Shown: positions 13,272 through 21,678 of the stretch, one piece after another
Position numbering within the stretch: position 1 is the stretch's first letter
How the letters are laid out: every line of letters begins with the position of its first letter
Origin: Synechococcus sp. CC9902
Lineage (GTDB): Bacteria; Cyanobacteriota; Cyanobacteriia; PCC-6307; Cyanobiaceae
Length of the DNA: 64,000 nt
Assembly: GCF_000012505.1 (NCBI RefSeq)
Contig: NC_007513.1
Location: forward strand, 1,674,001 to 1,738,000
Direction of reading: 5' to 3'
Notes under the pieces: model-generated
Seen by the model: the letters and a program-made list of their open reading frames with translations, nothing else
Told to the model about the DNA's origin: nothing
The model's database searches: none
Program-made: the position numbers and the translations under genes

Positions 13272-14942
13272 ATGACTGTCACACTTCCTCCCAACAGCAC
13301 GGCCCCAGCCCCAAAACTTCAGCCCACGGGCTGGTTGCGGTACTTCAGTTTCAGCGTTGATCACAAAGTGATTGGCCTGCAATATCTCGTCTGCGGGTTT
13401 GTTTTTTACCTGATCGGTGGAGCTCTCGCTGGAGCCATCCGCACAGAACTGGCCAGCCCCGTCGCCGACTTCATGGCTCGGGACGTCTACAACCAAGTGC
13501 TCACCTTGCATGGCACGGTGATGATTTTTCTTTGGATCGTTCCTGTGGTGAACGGCGCCTTTGGAAACTATTTGATCCCGTTTTATGTGGGTGCTCGGGA
13601 CATGGCTTTCCCACGGCTGAATGCCGTTGCTTTTTGGCTGATTCCACCTGCTGGCCTGATGTTGGTGGCCAGCTATTTCATCACTGGAGCTGCCCAATCA
13701 GGCTGGACTGCTTATCCACCCCTCAGCATTACAACACCTGCTACTGGGCAAATCATATGGATCGTCAGTGTTCTTTTGTTAGGCGGCAGTTCAATTTTCG
13801 GTGGCATTAATTTCATCGCCACAATTCTGAAATTGCGTCGCCCAGGGCTCAAGTTGATGCAGATGCCGATGTACTGCTGGGCGATGCTTGGGACCAGCAT
13901 CCTGGTTGTCGCATCAACCCCTGTTCTTGCCGGAACATTAGTTCTTTTAAGTTTTGATATTGTTGCGCATACCGGATTTTTCAATCCATCACTTGGCGGG
14001 AATGTTGTTGTTTATCAACACTTGTTCTGGTTCTATTCACACCCAGCCGTTTACATCATGGTTTTACCAGCTTTTGGGCTGGTTAGTGAAATCCTTCCGA
14101 TTCATGCTCGCAAGCCACTATTTGGCTATGTGACGATGGTCTACTCAATCATGGCCATCGTTGTTCTCGGCTTGATTGTTTGGGCACACCACATGTTCAC
14201 CAGTGGAACACCACCCTGGATGCGCTTATTTTTTACAATTGCCACGGCATTTATTGCTGTTCCAACAGGAATCAAATTTTTTAATTGGCTCGCCACCTTG
14301 TGGGGCGGCAAAATCAGCTTGAACAGCGCGGTTCTCTTCTCCTGCGGATTCATCGTGAATTTCGTGCTCGGAGGTATCACTGGAGTTGCCTTAGCGCAGG
14401 TGCCTTTCGATATTCATGTGCATGACACTTACTTCGTCGTAGCCCACTTCCATTACATCGTTTTTGGAGGATCTGTTTTTGTCATTTTCGCCTCGATCTA
14501 TCACTGGTATCCCAAGTTCACAGGGCGCATGCTGAATGAAGATTTGGGACGCTTCCACTGCGCTCTCACGTTCATTGGCTTCAACTTTTGTTTTGGACCT
14601 CAGCACTGGCTTGGTCTCAATGGAATGCCAAGACGGGTTGCGGAATACGACCCTCAGTTCACTTTGATCAATCAGATCAGCTCCGTGGGCGCGTTGCTGA
14701 TGGCCATCAGCACCCTGCCCTTCCTGTGGAACGTGATTCACAGTGCTTTTTATGGAAAGGTCGCTGGAGATAATCCATGGAATGCACTCACGCCGGAATG
14801 GCTGACCAGTTCCCCCCCTCCAGTGGAGAACTGGGTGGGAGAAGCACCTCTGGTGAAAGAGCCCTATGCCTATGGCGTCCCCGTCGATGAAATCGACTTG
14901 TCCGCTACGAGCGGGCGTGATCTTTGGAGCAGTGGCAAATGA
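13272..14942 (+). CDS. ctaD: Cytochrome c oxidase subunit I
   Basis: Catalytic heme-copper subunit, 556 aa, 12 hydrophobic helices. CuB/heme a3 ligands are visible in FYSHPAVYIMVLPAFG (His-Tyr pair), WAHHMFTSG and HDTYFVVAHFHYIVFGG; the low-spin heme His is in VLTLHGTVMIF. ATG 13272 lies one base after the ctaC stop; the frame runs upstream within ctaC but only as a shadow. The Tyr and the K-channel region indicate an A-type oxidase. Acts in the respiratory membrane. Confidence 0.96.
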   Translation: MTVTLPPNSTAPAPKLQPTGWLRYFSFSVDHKVIGLQYLVCGFVFYLIGGALAGAIRTELASPVADFMARDVYNQVLTLHGTVMIFLWIVPVVNGAFGNYLIPFYVGARDMAFPRLNAVAFWLIPPAGLMLVASYFITGAAQSGWTAYPPLSITTPATGQIIWIVSVLLLGGSSIFGGINFIATILKLRRPGLKLMQMPMYCWAMLGTSILVVASTPVLAGTLVLLSFDIVAHTGFFNPSLGGNVVVYQHLFWFYSHPAVYIMVLPAFGLVSEILPIHARKPLFGYVTMVYSIMAIVVLGLIVWAHHMFTSGTPPWMRLFFTIATAFIAVPTGIKFFNWLATLWGGKISLNSAVLFSCGFIVNFVLGGITGVALAQVPFDIHVHDTYFVVAHFHYIVFGGSVFVIFASIYHWYPKFTGRMLNEDLGRFHCALTFIGFNFCFGPQHWLGLNGMPRRVAEYDPQFTLINQISSVGALLMAISTLPFLWNVIHSAFYGKVAGDNPWNALTPEWLTSSPPPVENWVGEAPLVKEPYAYGVPVDEIDLSATSGRDLWSSGK

Positions 14943-15568
14943 CTAGCACCCTTCCCGTTCAGCCCGACAGCACTGACAGCTCCGAAATCGAGAGCACTGA
15001 AAACCACGGCCATGCCGTTGAAGAGCATGGGGACTTCCGAATGTTCGGGTTAGCCACATTCCTCGTGGCTGACGCGATGACGTTCGCCGGTTTCTTTGCG
15101 GCCTATCTCACCTTCAAAGCGGTTAATCCCCTACCGAGCGGAGCCATTTATGAGCTCGAGCTTCCACTTCCCATCCTCAACACCGTGTTACTGCTTGTGA
15201 GCAGCGCCACTTTTCATAAGGCGGGGCAAGCCATTCGCAACAGCGACCATGCGCGGTGTCGGAGATGGCTTCTGATCACTGCATCCTTGGGGATCGCCTT
15301 TTTGATCAGCCAGATGGTGGAATATTTCACGCTGCCATTTGGACTCACCGACAACCTTTACGCCAGCACTTTCTTTGCGGTGACTGGCTTTCATGGTCTA
15401 CACGTCACCCTTGGGGCCGTCATGACCCTCATCGTGTGGTGGCAAGCTCGCGAATCCGGTGGACGCGTCACCGCTGAAAATCATTTCCCTCTTGAAGCGG
15501 CTGAGCTGTATTGGCATTTTGTTGATGGCATTTGGGTTGTTCTTTTTGTGATTCTTTATTTGCTCTGA
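14939..15568 (+). CDS. ctaE: Cytochrome c oxidase subunit III
   Basis: 209-aa, five-helix subunit III. Family segments visible: FRMFGLATFLVADAMTFAGFFAAYL near residue 35, TGFHGLHVTLGAVM near 150 and the C-terminal ELYWHFVDGIWVVLFVILYL. The acidic His-containing N-terminus (about 30 residues) is extra-membrane. ATG 14939 overlaps the ctaD stop as ATGA, so translation is coupled. Last gene of the ctaCDE operon. Confidence 0.95.
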   Translation: MTSTLPVQPDSTDSSEIESTENHGHAVEEHGDFRMFGLATFLVADAMTFAGFFAAYLTFKAVNPLPSGAIYELELPLPILNTVLLLVSSATFHKAGQAIRNSDHARCRRWLLITASLGIAFLISQMVEYFTLPFGLTDNLYASTFFAVTGFHGLHVTLGAVMTLIVWWQARESGGRVTAENHFPLEAAELYWHFVDGIWVVLFVILYLL

Positions 15569-15581
15569 TCCCTTGCCGGCA

Positions 15582-15593
15582 TTGAACGTTCAA
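15582..15593. promoter_or_regulatory. Perfect 12-bp palindrome upstream of cyAbrB
   Basis: TTGAACGTTCAA is self-complementary and lies 30 bases before the cyAbrB start and 14 bases after ctaE. Its size suits a dimeric regulator, possibly CyAbrB itself; this is inference. Confidence 0.35.
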
Positions 15594-15622
15594 GCCAAAA
15601 TTGATATGAATTGATTTCCAAA

Positions 15623-16039
15623 ATGCTGGTCGGCAAAGAGCTGCTTGACAAAGCCAGATCGCTCAGCAATCGGCCGGAAGACGATATTGCCCGCGGTTGT
15701 GGATACGTCGGCCCCAGTGGGCGACTGCTCAAAAAAAGTTTTTATCGGGCTCTCGTCGAAGCCAAAGCGAAAGCGCAAGGCTGGCAATTGCCCAAGAGCA
15801 GCACGTCATCCTCGTCAGGAACACGGGGGCGCCAAGCGGAGTTTCGAACCCGGGTTCATGGCAATGGAAATTTGCTTATTGGTCACGCCTACACGCGTCA
15901 ACTCGGCCTAATTCCGGGTCAAGAGTTTCGAATTGAGCTCCAAAAAGAGTCTGGGGTCATCGTTTTGGTGCAAATCGATCAAGACCAGCCATTGGAGGCC
16001 AACCAATCCACCGACAAGTCCGAAACAGGCTTGGCGTAA
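15623..16039 (+). CDS. CyAbrB-family transcriptional regulator
   Basis: 138-aa cyanobacterial AbrB-like protein. These small DNA-binding proteins tune carbon/nitrogen metabolism and other processes. N-terminal module: LVGKELLDKARSL, then ARGCGYVGPSGRLLKKSFYRALVEAKA; C-terminal DNA-binding swapped-hairpin region: VHGNGNLLIGHAYTRQLGLIPGQEF. A Ser-rich linker joins them. ATG 15623 was preferred to the in-frame TTG at 15611. The last 61 bases run antisense through the end of ribE. Confidence 0.85.
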   Translation: MLVGKELLDKARSLSNRPEDDIARGCGYVGPSGRLLKKSFYRALVEAKAKAQGWQLPKSSTSSSSGTRGRQAEFRTRVHGNGNLLIGHAYTRQLGLIPGQEFRIELQKESGVIVLVQIDQDQPLEANQSTDKSETGLA

Positions 16040-16635
16040 GTCTGCTTCGGAGAATCGATCAACAATCGCTCGGCATAACGCGCCAGTTGATCCACCTCAA
16101 GATTCACACGATCGCCTACGGCCAATCCCCGCAGGGTGGTTTCTTGCCAAGTGTGCGGAATCACCGCCAATGAAAACGTCACCCCTTCTGGGCAACAGTC
16201 CGCGACGGTGAGACTGATGCCATCCACGGCGATACTCGCTTTCTCACAGACATAACGACCGAATCGCGGCTCCAGCCAACGCATTTCCAAGAGCCAAGAC
16301 TGAGGCAAAGCCTCCAAGCGAATCACCTCACCTGGAGCATCAACGTGACCACTCACCAAATGACCGCCAAGGCGATCACTGAGACGGAGCGCAGGTTCCA
16401 AATTGACGGATCCGCCTTGTTCCGACTTGCGGCCAAGGGTGGTTCGGCGCAGTGTCTCTTCACTGACATCAGCACGAAAGCCGTCGGCCACTAACTCAGC
16501 AACCGTGAGGCACACCCCATCCACCGCAACACTGTCGCCTAATACAAGGGGCGCAAATGGCGAACAACCCGACACCACCACAGCCCCTGAACGACGCTGA
16601 ATGGTTCCAACCGACTGCACAAGGCCAGTAAACAT
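15979..16635 (-). CDS. ribE: Riboflavin synthase, alpha subunit
   Basis: 218-aa enzyme that dismutates two lumazine molecules to riboflavin. Two homologous barrels are visible: MFTGLVQSVG with SVAVDGVCLTV in the first, and GGHLVSGHVDAPG with SIAVDGISLTV in the second. ATG start at 16635 is the standard MFTGLV. Head-to-head with the DUF151 gene (50-base gap); tail-to-tail overlap with cyAbrB over 61 bases. Confidence 0.95.
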   Translation of the reverse strand: MFTGLVQSVGTIQRRSGAVVVSGCSPFAPLVLGDSVAVDGVCLTVAELVADGFRADVSEETLRRTTLGRKSEQGGSVNLEPALRLSDRLGGHLVSGHVDAPGEVIRLEALPQSWLLEMRWLEPRFGRYVCEKASIAVDGISLTVADCCPEGVTFSLAVIPHTWQETTLRGLAVGDRVNLEVDQLARYAERLLIDSPKQTYAKPVSDLSVDWLASNGWS

Positions 16636-16685
16636 CGCCTGCGCGATTCGCTTTAGCCATAATCGGACAACGTCGAGGCGTCGCC

Positions 16686-17258
16686 ATGGTTGAGATGAGC
16701 GTCGCTGGTATCGCTCTCGATGCCGCTAGCCGAAGCCCCATCGTCCTGCTCCGTGATCCAAGTGGACGACGTCAAGTACCGATTTGGATCGATCAAGCGC
16801 AAGCCCACAACATCATGGCGGGCCTCCAAGACACCCCTGCTCCTCGCCCCCTGAGCCACGACCTCATGGCAGCCCTGTTGGTGGCAGGTGGTCTGGAATT
16901 GGATCGGGTCATCGTGCATGCCATTGAAGACAGCACCTTTCATGCCGTGCTCAAACTTCGACCCGACTTGGACGACGACGAACTCGAGGACGAAGACGAC
17001 ATGGAGTTCATCGAAGTCGATTCCAGACCCAGCGACGCCATTGCTCTTGCAGTACGCACCGGGAGTGGGATATGGATGCTGGAAGAGGTGGTCGCTGAAG
17101 CGTCAATCGCAGTCGATGCTGAAGCCGACGCCGAAGATCAAAACGCTTTTAGCCGATTTGTCGATGAGCTCAGCCCTGCGGCCCTTGTGCGTCATTTGAA
17201 CAAACGAAGTGATACGGATGAGCCCTCCACAGACACCAACTCTCCGCCAGTCCCGTGA
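16686..17258 (+). CDS. Bifunctional nuclease family (DUF151) protein
   Basis: 190 aa. Core DUF151 fold: MVEMSVAGIALDAASRSPIVLL, RQVPIWIDQAQAHNI and the C-terminal EVDSRPSDAIALAVRTG, which contains the family's conserved SRPSDAIALA segment. An acidic insert (DDDELEDEDD, about residues 97-106) and an acidic tail are picocyanobacterial additions. Plant homologues have RNase/DNase activity, but the bacterial role is unclear. Its TGA stop overlaps the GTG start of the next gene (GTGA). Confidence 0.88.
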   Translation: MVEMSVAGIALDAASRSPIVLLRDPSGRRQVPIWIDQAQAHNIMAGLQDTPAPRPLSHDLMAALLVAGGLELDRVIVHAIEDSTFHAVLKLRPDLDDDELEDEDDMEFIEVDSRPSDAIALAVRTGSGIWMLEEVVAEASIAVDAEADAEDQNAFSRFVDELSPAALVRHLNKRSDTDEPSTDTNSPPVP

Positions 17259-18376
17259 AACGGCGGTCCTTTGGAACTGGGCGGCCCGTCAGCCTGTTCA
17301 CCCTTGGAACCATGCGGGCTATCGGTTCTGTAGACCAGATGGCCTCAGTTCTTGAAGCCGCGGCCAAGATCGGCATCAATCACTTAGAAACTGCACCCGC
17401 CTACGGACCGGCGGAGCAGTTTCTCGGAGAAGCACTCCAACACTGTTCCACCCTCCCCGAAGGTGGATGGGTGACGACCAGCAAGCTCTTGCCGGGTTTG
17501 AGCCTGGTCGAAGGTCAGCAGCAACTCGACGAAATCCTCCACCGGCTGGGCCTCAACACACTCGACAACCTCGCGGTCCACGGCATCAACCGAAAGGAGC
17601 ATTTGGAGTGGGCCCTGAGCGGTGACGGTGCCCAACTCCTGGAGTGGGCCGTGTCCAGCGGCCGAGTGATGCAGCTCGGCTTCAGCAGCCACGGAACGAA
17701 TGCATTGATCGAACAGGCACTCCGGAGCCAGCGATTCGACTTTTGCAGTCTCCACCTTCACCTGTTCGACCCTCAACGCTTACCACTGGCGCACTGGGCT
17801 TTGGAGAACGGGATTGGGGTCATGGCCATTTCTCCAGCCGACAAGGGGGGGCGGCTACAAGCACCAAGCCCAACGCTCAAAGACGATTGCCAACCCATCG
17901 ACCCACTCGTCCTCGCCTATCGCTTCCTAATAGCCCAAGGCGTATCGACGCTCACCCTCGGAGCAGCCTCCAGCGAAGATCTCACCACTGCTGCTCATTT
18001 AGCTGAAGCAGATGGGCCCCTCCAACAGGAGGAAACCGATGTACTGCATCAACTGGAGCAACGCCGACGGGAGCGCTTAGGCAACGATCTCTGCGGTCAG
18101 TGCCGTGCTTGCTTGCCATGCCCCAATCAGGTCCCAATTCCAAGTCTCCTCCGACTGCGCAATCTGACCCTTGGTCATGACCTCATCGAATACAGCCAAG
18201 AGCGATACAACCTGATCGGTCGAGCCGGTCATTGGTGGGACACCATTGATGCCTCCGCTTGTGGGAGTTGTGGCGATTGCCTGCCGCGCTGTCCCCATGG
18301 TCTGAACATTCCCCAACTCTTAGCGGACACCCATGCCCGACTGGTCGCGGCACCGCGCAGACGGTTATGGAGCTGA
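17255..18376 (+). CDS. Aldo/keto reductase with C-terminal two-[4Fe-4S] ferredoxin domain
   Basis: 373 aa. Residues 1-260 form an aldo/keto reductase barrel (MRAIGSVDQMASVLEAAAKIG, LETAPAYGPAE with catalytic-type Asp/Tyr positions modified, VHGINRKEHLEW). Residues 275-350 carry two Cys clusters, CGQCRACLPCPNQVPIP and CGSCGDCLPRCPHGLNIP, fitting a 2x[4Fe-4S] module. Such fusions are common in cyanobacteria; the substrate is unknown. GTG start chosen by coupling to the upstream stop. Overlaps the convergent lipoprotein gene by 12 bases. Confidence 0.87.
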   Translation: MKRRSFGTGRPVSLFTLGTMRAIGSVDQMASVLEAAAKIGINHLETAPAYGPAEQFLGEALQHCSTLPEGGWVTTSKLLPGLSLVEGQQQLDEILHRLGLNTLDNLAVHGINRKEHLEWALSGDGAQLLEWAVSSGRVMQLGFSSHGTNALIEQALRSQRFDFCSLHLHLFDPQRLPLAHWALENGIGVMAISPADKGGRLQAPSPTLKDDCQPIDPLVLAYRFLIAQGVSTLTLGAASSEDLTTAAHLAEADGPLQQEETDVLHQLEQRRRERLGNDLCGQCRACLPCPNQVPIPSLLRLRNLTLGHDLIEYSQERYNLIGRAGHWWDTIDASACGSCGDCLPRCPHGLNIPQLLADTHARLVAAPRRRLWS

Positions 18377-19372
18377 TGCCAGCCAACGTTGTTCCAAACT
18401 GATGCGCTGCTCAGGGCTCAAAGGCGGCAGCGACCAACAGCGGTTCCAAAGGTGGTCTGGCGGAAGCACCAAGGACCGCCAACGTTCTGGCAGCTGCAAA
18501 CGGTCAGCATCGAGAACTGCCGTTGGCAGAGGAGCTCGCCACCCCTCCTGGAGAAGTCGCCGGCGCATCGGTTCACGCCATGCCAGCTCAACCCATGGTT
18601 GAGGGAGAGGCTCCTTCGTGTCCTTCGGCCTGGCGAGCAGGGTCCAATGCAACGGCGCTCCTTGATTGGGCAGGATCACGTCCATTCGGGGATCTCGCCT
18701 CAGCAAGGACAAACAGCGTTGCAACGGCAAAACCACCACCTTGGCTGCCCCCTTCAGCAACCAATTCACCGCCTGACGATCATCAAAGGTGAGCGCTTGG
18801 CGACGCAAACGCTGCAACGCATCCGGTTGATCAAGGCGATCGGCCAAGTCGATCACCAGCCTCGGACTGGCAGGAAACACAATTTGGCCCTGCAGTTGAG
18901 GGTCGAGCAACATCTGCCACCCCAACCGCTTGTTCCCATCGGCAACAGAATCCCGTCGGATTAGCAGAACCCAAGGACTCACACCAACAGGCAGCACTTG
19001 GGACGCCAATGGACCCAGCGTTTTCAAAAACTGCTGCGCCAATGGATCGAGCTGCTGCCGCAGTGGAGCAGCCTCAATCGGCTGCAAAGCAACGGCGGAA
19101 AGGGTGCCGAGCCAACCATCGGTGCAGGCCAACAAATCCGCCTGAGCAGCATCCGCCTGGGTCCACTGGTCAAGGGCCTTGGCAGACGACAGCTGCCAAG
19201 GGTCAGGCAACTCCATCGTCCAAGTTTTGGGCAAAACACCTGCGGGAGCGAACAGGCGAGGTTTCACACCGCTAGCGCGACACCCAACCAAGCTGATCAA
19301 ACCAGCTCCACCAATCATCTTCAGGAGATGACGGCGACGAATTCCGCTAGACGGATCGAAAGGCATCGTCAT
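18365..19372 (-). CDS. Tat-type lipoprotein, ABC-type substrate-binding protein-like
   Basis: 335 aa. The N-terminus has a twin-arginine motif (RRRHLLK), a hydrophobic stretch and a lipobox ending VGC near residue 31, so it should be exported folded and lipidated. The mature part resembles extracellular solute-binding proteins of the spermidine/putrescine or Fe3+ type: LLDPQLQGQIVFPASPRLVIDL, NWLLKGAAKVVVLPLQ and a VILPNQGAPLHWTLLARP domain-closing segment. No permease or ATPase lies nearby. The start overlaps the cobT-like stop by 4 bases, so it ends a coupled operon that begins at topA. Confidence 0.75.
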   Translation of the reverse strand: MTMPFDPSSGIRRRHLLKMIGGAGLISLVGCRASGVKPRLFAPAGVLPKTWTMELPDPWQLSSAKALDQWTQADAAQADLLACTDGWLGTLSAVALQPIEAAPLRQQLDPLAQQFLKTLGPLASQVLPVGVSPWVLLIRRDSVADGNKRLGWQMLLDPQLQGQIVFPASPRLVIDLADRLDQPDALQRLRRQALTFDDRQAVNWLLKGAAKVVVLPLQRCLSLLRRDPRMDVILPNQGAPLHWTLLARPKDTKEPLPQPWVELAWREPMRRRLLQEGWRAPLPTAVLDADRLQLPERWRSLVLPPDHLWNRCWSLPPLSPEQRISLEQRWLASAP

Positions 19373-20568
19373 GGAATCGACGTTACGGGGCGACTTATGA
19401 GTTGGTCCATCGCTTGGTCGCAGTCATCCACTAACCCACGCCGACTAACCCCCTTCAGCTGAGCCAGGAGCAACAACCCACCAGCTCCGACCCCTTCCTT
19501 GACATATCCGAGCTCGTAGTCACGCAGGGCCTGATGGGCACTGGCATGGAAATGAACACCTGAGGCGAAGACGGCAAGCGATGCACCAAATCGTGCGCCG
19601 ATGGAATCGACCAGACGATCCAGTGGGGAGATGCCACCGTTGCTAGCGCCTTCATCAGCAAGCCAAGCCGTTGTGCCGACGAGAACCTGACGCAACAAGG
19701 ATGCACCAGCCGTTTTTGGCAGGGCATGCAAAGCCAACGCCAAAACGGCCAACATTTGACTGCCGCCCCCTAACAGCAACGGTTGCTGCGATTGAACAGC
19801 ACCCACCAGTAAGCCCGCTGCCACCACCTGAAACGGATCCCCAACCGCCGCCAACACAGCTTCTGCACCGCAGCCTCTGAGTAGGCCGGCCTTCCGCAAT
19901 CCCTGGGCGACCAACGCGGATTTCAGGCGATGGGGCGGTTGGCGCGCACTGCCGCTAATCAAGTCGCCAACCTCAAACCCCAAAGCGGTGAGAACGGCCT
20001 GGGCGGTGGTCGTTCCCCCTGGGACACATTCCGCCAAAACAAGGGGCCGCTGCAGTCCGGCACCCAGTTGTTCTCCTTGACGCCAGAGATAATTCACCCG
20101 CTCCAGTGGCATCGCAGCACCAGACGACAAGCATTCAGCCGGTCCGAGGTCGGGAGACTCAAGTCGCACATGGTCGAAATCTGGCTGGCACATCAACCCC
20201 ACGGCCGCCACCTGAGGTTGCAAGCCCAAACGCGCCACCACAGCGTGACTCAGCAAAGCCGGGGAAACACCTGCTGGAAGCATCGGCAACGGCCAACGTG
20301 GAGCCACCGATGGACCCTTCAACAACAACTCGGCATCGGCCACAGCCGTTGTCCGGCGTGCGGCAGCGGTCGCACCTGCCGCAGAAATCCCCTCCTGTTC
20401 TGCCGTTCGCGTCGCAGCCAAAACCAGCAACACATCTGGAAGCACGGCCTGATCTAGCCAGGGCGCCATCGCGGCGATTGAAGCAGCGGCATCCCCCTGC
20501 GGACCCACACGCCGGCACCCTTCGGGCCATGCCAGCCCTTCAGAGGGGGTCAAGGGCAACAAGGGCAT
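19369..20568 (-). CDS. cobT: CobT-like nicotinate-nucleotide phosphoribosyltransferase
   Basis: 399 aa, resembling the cyanobacterial/archaeal CobT-like family (TIGR00303), which transfers phosphoribosyl from NaMN to a base to build the lower ligand of cobamides. Family-type segments: AAGATAAARRTTAVADAELLLKG, LAECVPGGTTTAQAVLTALG, LGGGSQMLAVLALA and FASGVHFHASAHQALRDYELGYVKEGVGAGG. ATG 20568 was chosen; it overlaps the upstream membrane-protein gene by 29 bases, and an even longer frame is open. Since marine Synechococcus are known to make pseudocobalamin, the acceptor base may be adenine (inference). Confidence 0.72.
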   Translation of the reverse strand: MPLLPLTPSEGLAWPEGCRRVGPQGDAAASIAAMAPWLDQAVLPDVLLVLAATRTAEQEGISAAGATAAARRTTAVADAELLLKGPSVAPRWPLPMLPAGVSPALLSHAVVARLGLQPQVAAVGLMCQPDFDHVRLESPDLGPAECLSSGAAMPLERVNYLWRQGEQLGAGLQRPLVLAECVPGGTTTAQAVLTALGFEVGDLISGSARQPPHRLKSALVAQGLRKAGLLRGCGAEAVLAAVGDPFQVVAAGLLVGAVQSQQPLLLGGGSQMLAVLALALHALPKTAGASLLRQVLVGTTAWLADEGASNGGISPLDRLVDSIGARFGASLAVFASGVHFHASAHQALRDYELGYVKEGVGAGGLLLLAQLKGVSRRGLVDDCDQAMDQLISRPVTSIP

Positions 20569-21193
20569 GCAACAACGGAGGTGGCTCAGGAATGGGTGAG
20601 CGCAATCGCGGGAAAATCCAATAGGCCAGTGCATGGAGAGACAGCACATAAATCACCTCCTGCACAATCACCAACAAGAAAGCCATCACTTGAACCTGCG
20701 TTAAATCAGGGGTGATGGGGAGATGCAGCACAGCGATCAGTCGATCCAATAATCCAGCCCCCGCACGCGTAATCACAACCCAAAGGTTTTCTCCCACCAG
20801 AAGGGACAAGACCACCACCCGAACTAAAAAACCGAAGGTCCCCAGGACCACTCCCACGCCCCAACTCAACCACCAGCTCCATCCGCGACACCAACTCCAA
20901 CCGAGCCATAACGCCAACAGTCCATAGGGAAACAGCAAGAGAGGTCCACGAACTGGACCCATGAGCGCCGTCAGAAGAAGAACGGCCAGAAGAAGACCCT
21001 CAGCCCCAGATCTGCCCCCACGACGCAACTGGAGAAGGGTGAGAGGGAGTGGGAGCGCCAATCGAAACAGCGCTCCGCCAACAGGGAGGTAATACAAGGC
21101 CAACCAGATCAAGCCGGTTGTTGCCGCGAGATAAGCCCCCTCCACTAACCGCAAAGCTTGCTGACGGCTCAGGGGTTGTGGATCCAAGCTCAT
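20540..21193 (-). CDS. Multi-pass membrane protein (DUF2232-like)
   Basis: 217 aa with about six hydrophobic helices, beginning RLVEGAYLAATTGLIWLALYYLP and ending with a conserved-looking VQVMAFLLVIVQEVIYVLSLHALAYWIF segment. The layout fits DUF2232-type proteins, some of which resemble small S-component transporters. It sits between a lipoprotein (4-base overlap) and the cobT-like gene (29-base overlap), so it is probably co-translated with them. A role in vitamin or precursor uptake is only inference. Confidence 0.7.
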   Translation of the reverse strand: MSLDPQPLSRQQALRLVEGAYLAATTGLIWLALYYLPVGGALFRLALPLPLTLLQLRRGGRSGAEGLLLAVLLLTALMGPVRGPLLLFPYGLLALWLGWSWCRGWSWWLSWGVGVVLGTFGFLVRVVVLSLLVGENLWVVITRAGAGLLDRLIAVLHLPITPDLTQVQVMAFLLVIVQEVIYVLSLHALAYWIFPRLRSPIPEPPPLLHALVALDPL

Positions 21194-21678
21194 GGTTGGA
21201 TCCGCTCGATGCGTTCCACGGCAAAACTCACATCAGCATTCCGCAACACACGCGTAACGGCCTCCGCAGGAGCAGCCGGGTCAGCACCGGAGAGTCGAAT
21301 CGTGATCCGATAAGGCTCCTGGGGCTGATTCGAGCGAGGGGGATTGGGTTGTATTGAATTAGCGGCTGTTGGATTGAGGGGCGACTCCTCTGAAGGGGTG
21401 GATGTTTCAAGGGCGACGGATGGTTCAGATGCTGTGGATGTCGCAGTCCCCTCCTTCAACACCCCATCGGGATTACTCAGATCAGGCCGGACTGCTGCAG
21501 GGCTCGCAGAATCCTTAATTTTTAAACCGGTAGTAGTTACGAGGTCCGATCGAGCCGGTTGCGTCTCAACACCTGTTTCCGCTGCTCCAAAACTCGTCTC
21601 CAACCGTTCGGCCAACGGAGTCCCGGCACACCCCTGGAGCAAAACCAAAGGGACCAACCACGTCAGGCGCTGCACCAT
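21190..21678 (-). CDS. Putative lipoprotein, unknown function
   Basis: 162 aa. Short signal peptide with lipobox LLQGC at residues 13-17, then a long low-complexity Ser/Thr/Pro/Glu linker (about 35-110), then a compact C-terminal domain (YRITIRLSGADPAAPAEAVTRVLRNADVSFAVERIERI) that looks like a ferredoxin-like alpha/beta fold. The start ATG shares one base with the topA TAA stop (TAATG), and its stop overlaps the next gene by 4 bases. Function unknown. Confidence 0.7.
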   Translation of the reverse strand: MVQRLTWLVPLVLLQGCAGTPLAERLETSFGAAETGVETQPARSDLVTTTGLKIKDSASPAAVRPDLSNPDGVLKEGTATSTASEPSVALETSTPSEESPLNPTAANSIQPNPPRSNQPQEPYRITIRLSGADPAAPAEAVTRVLRNADVSFAVERIERIQP

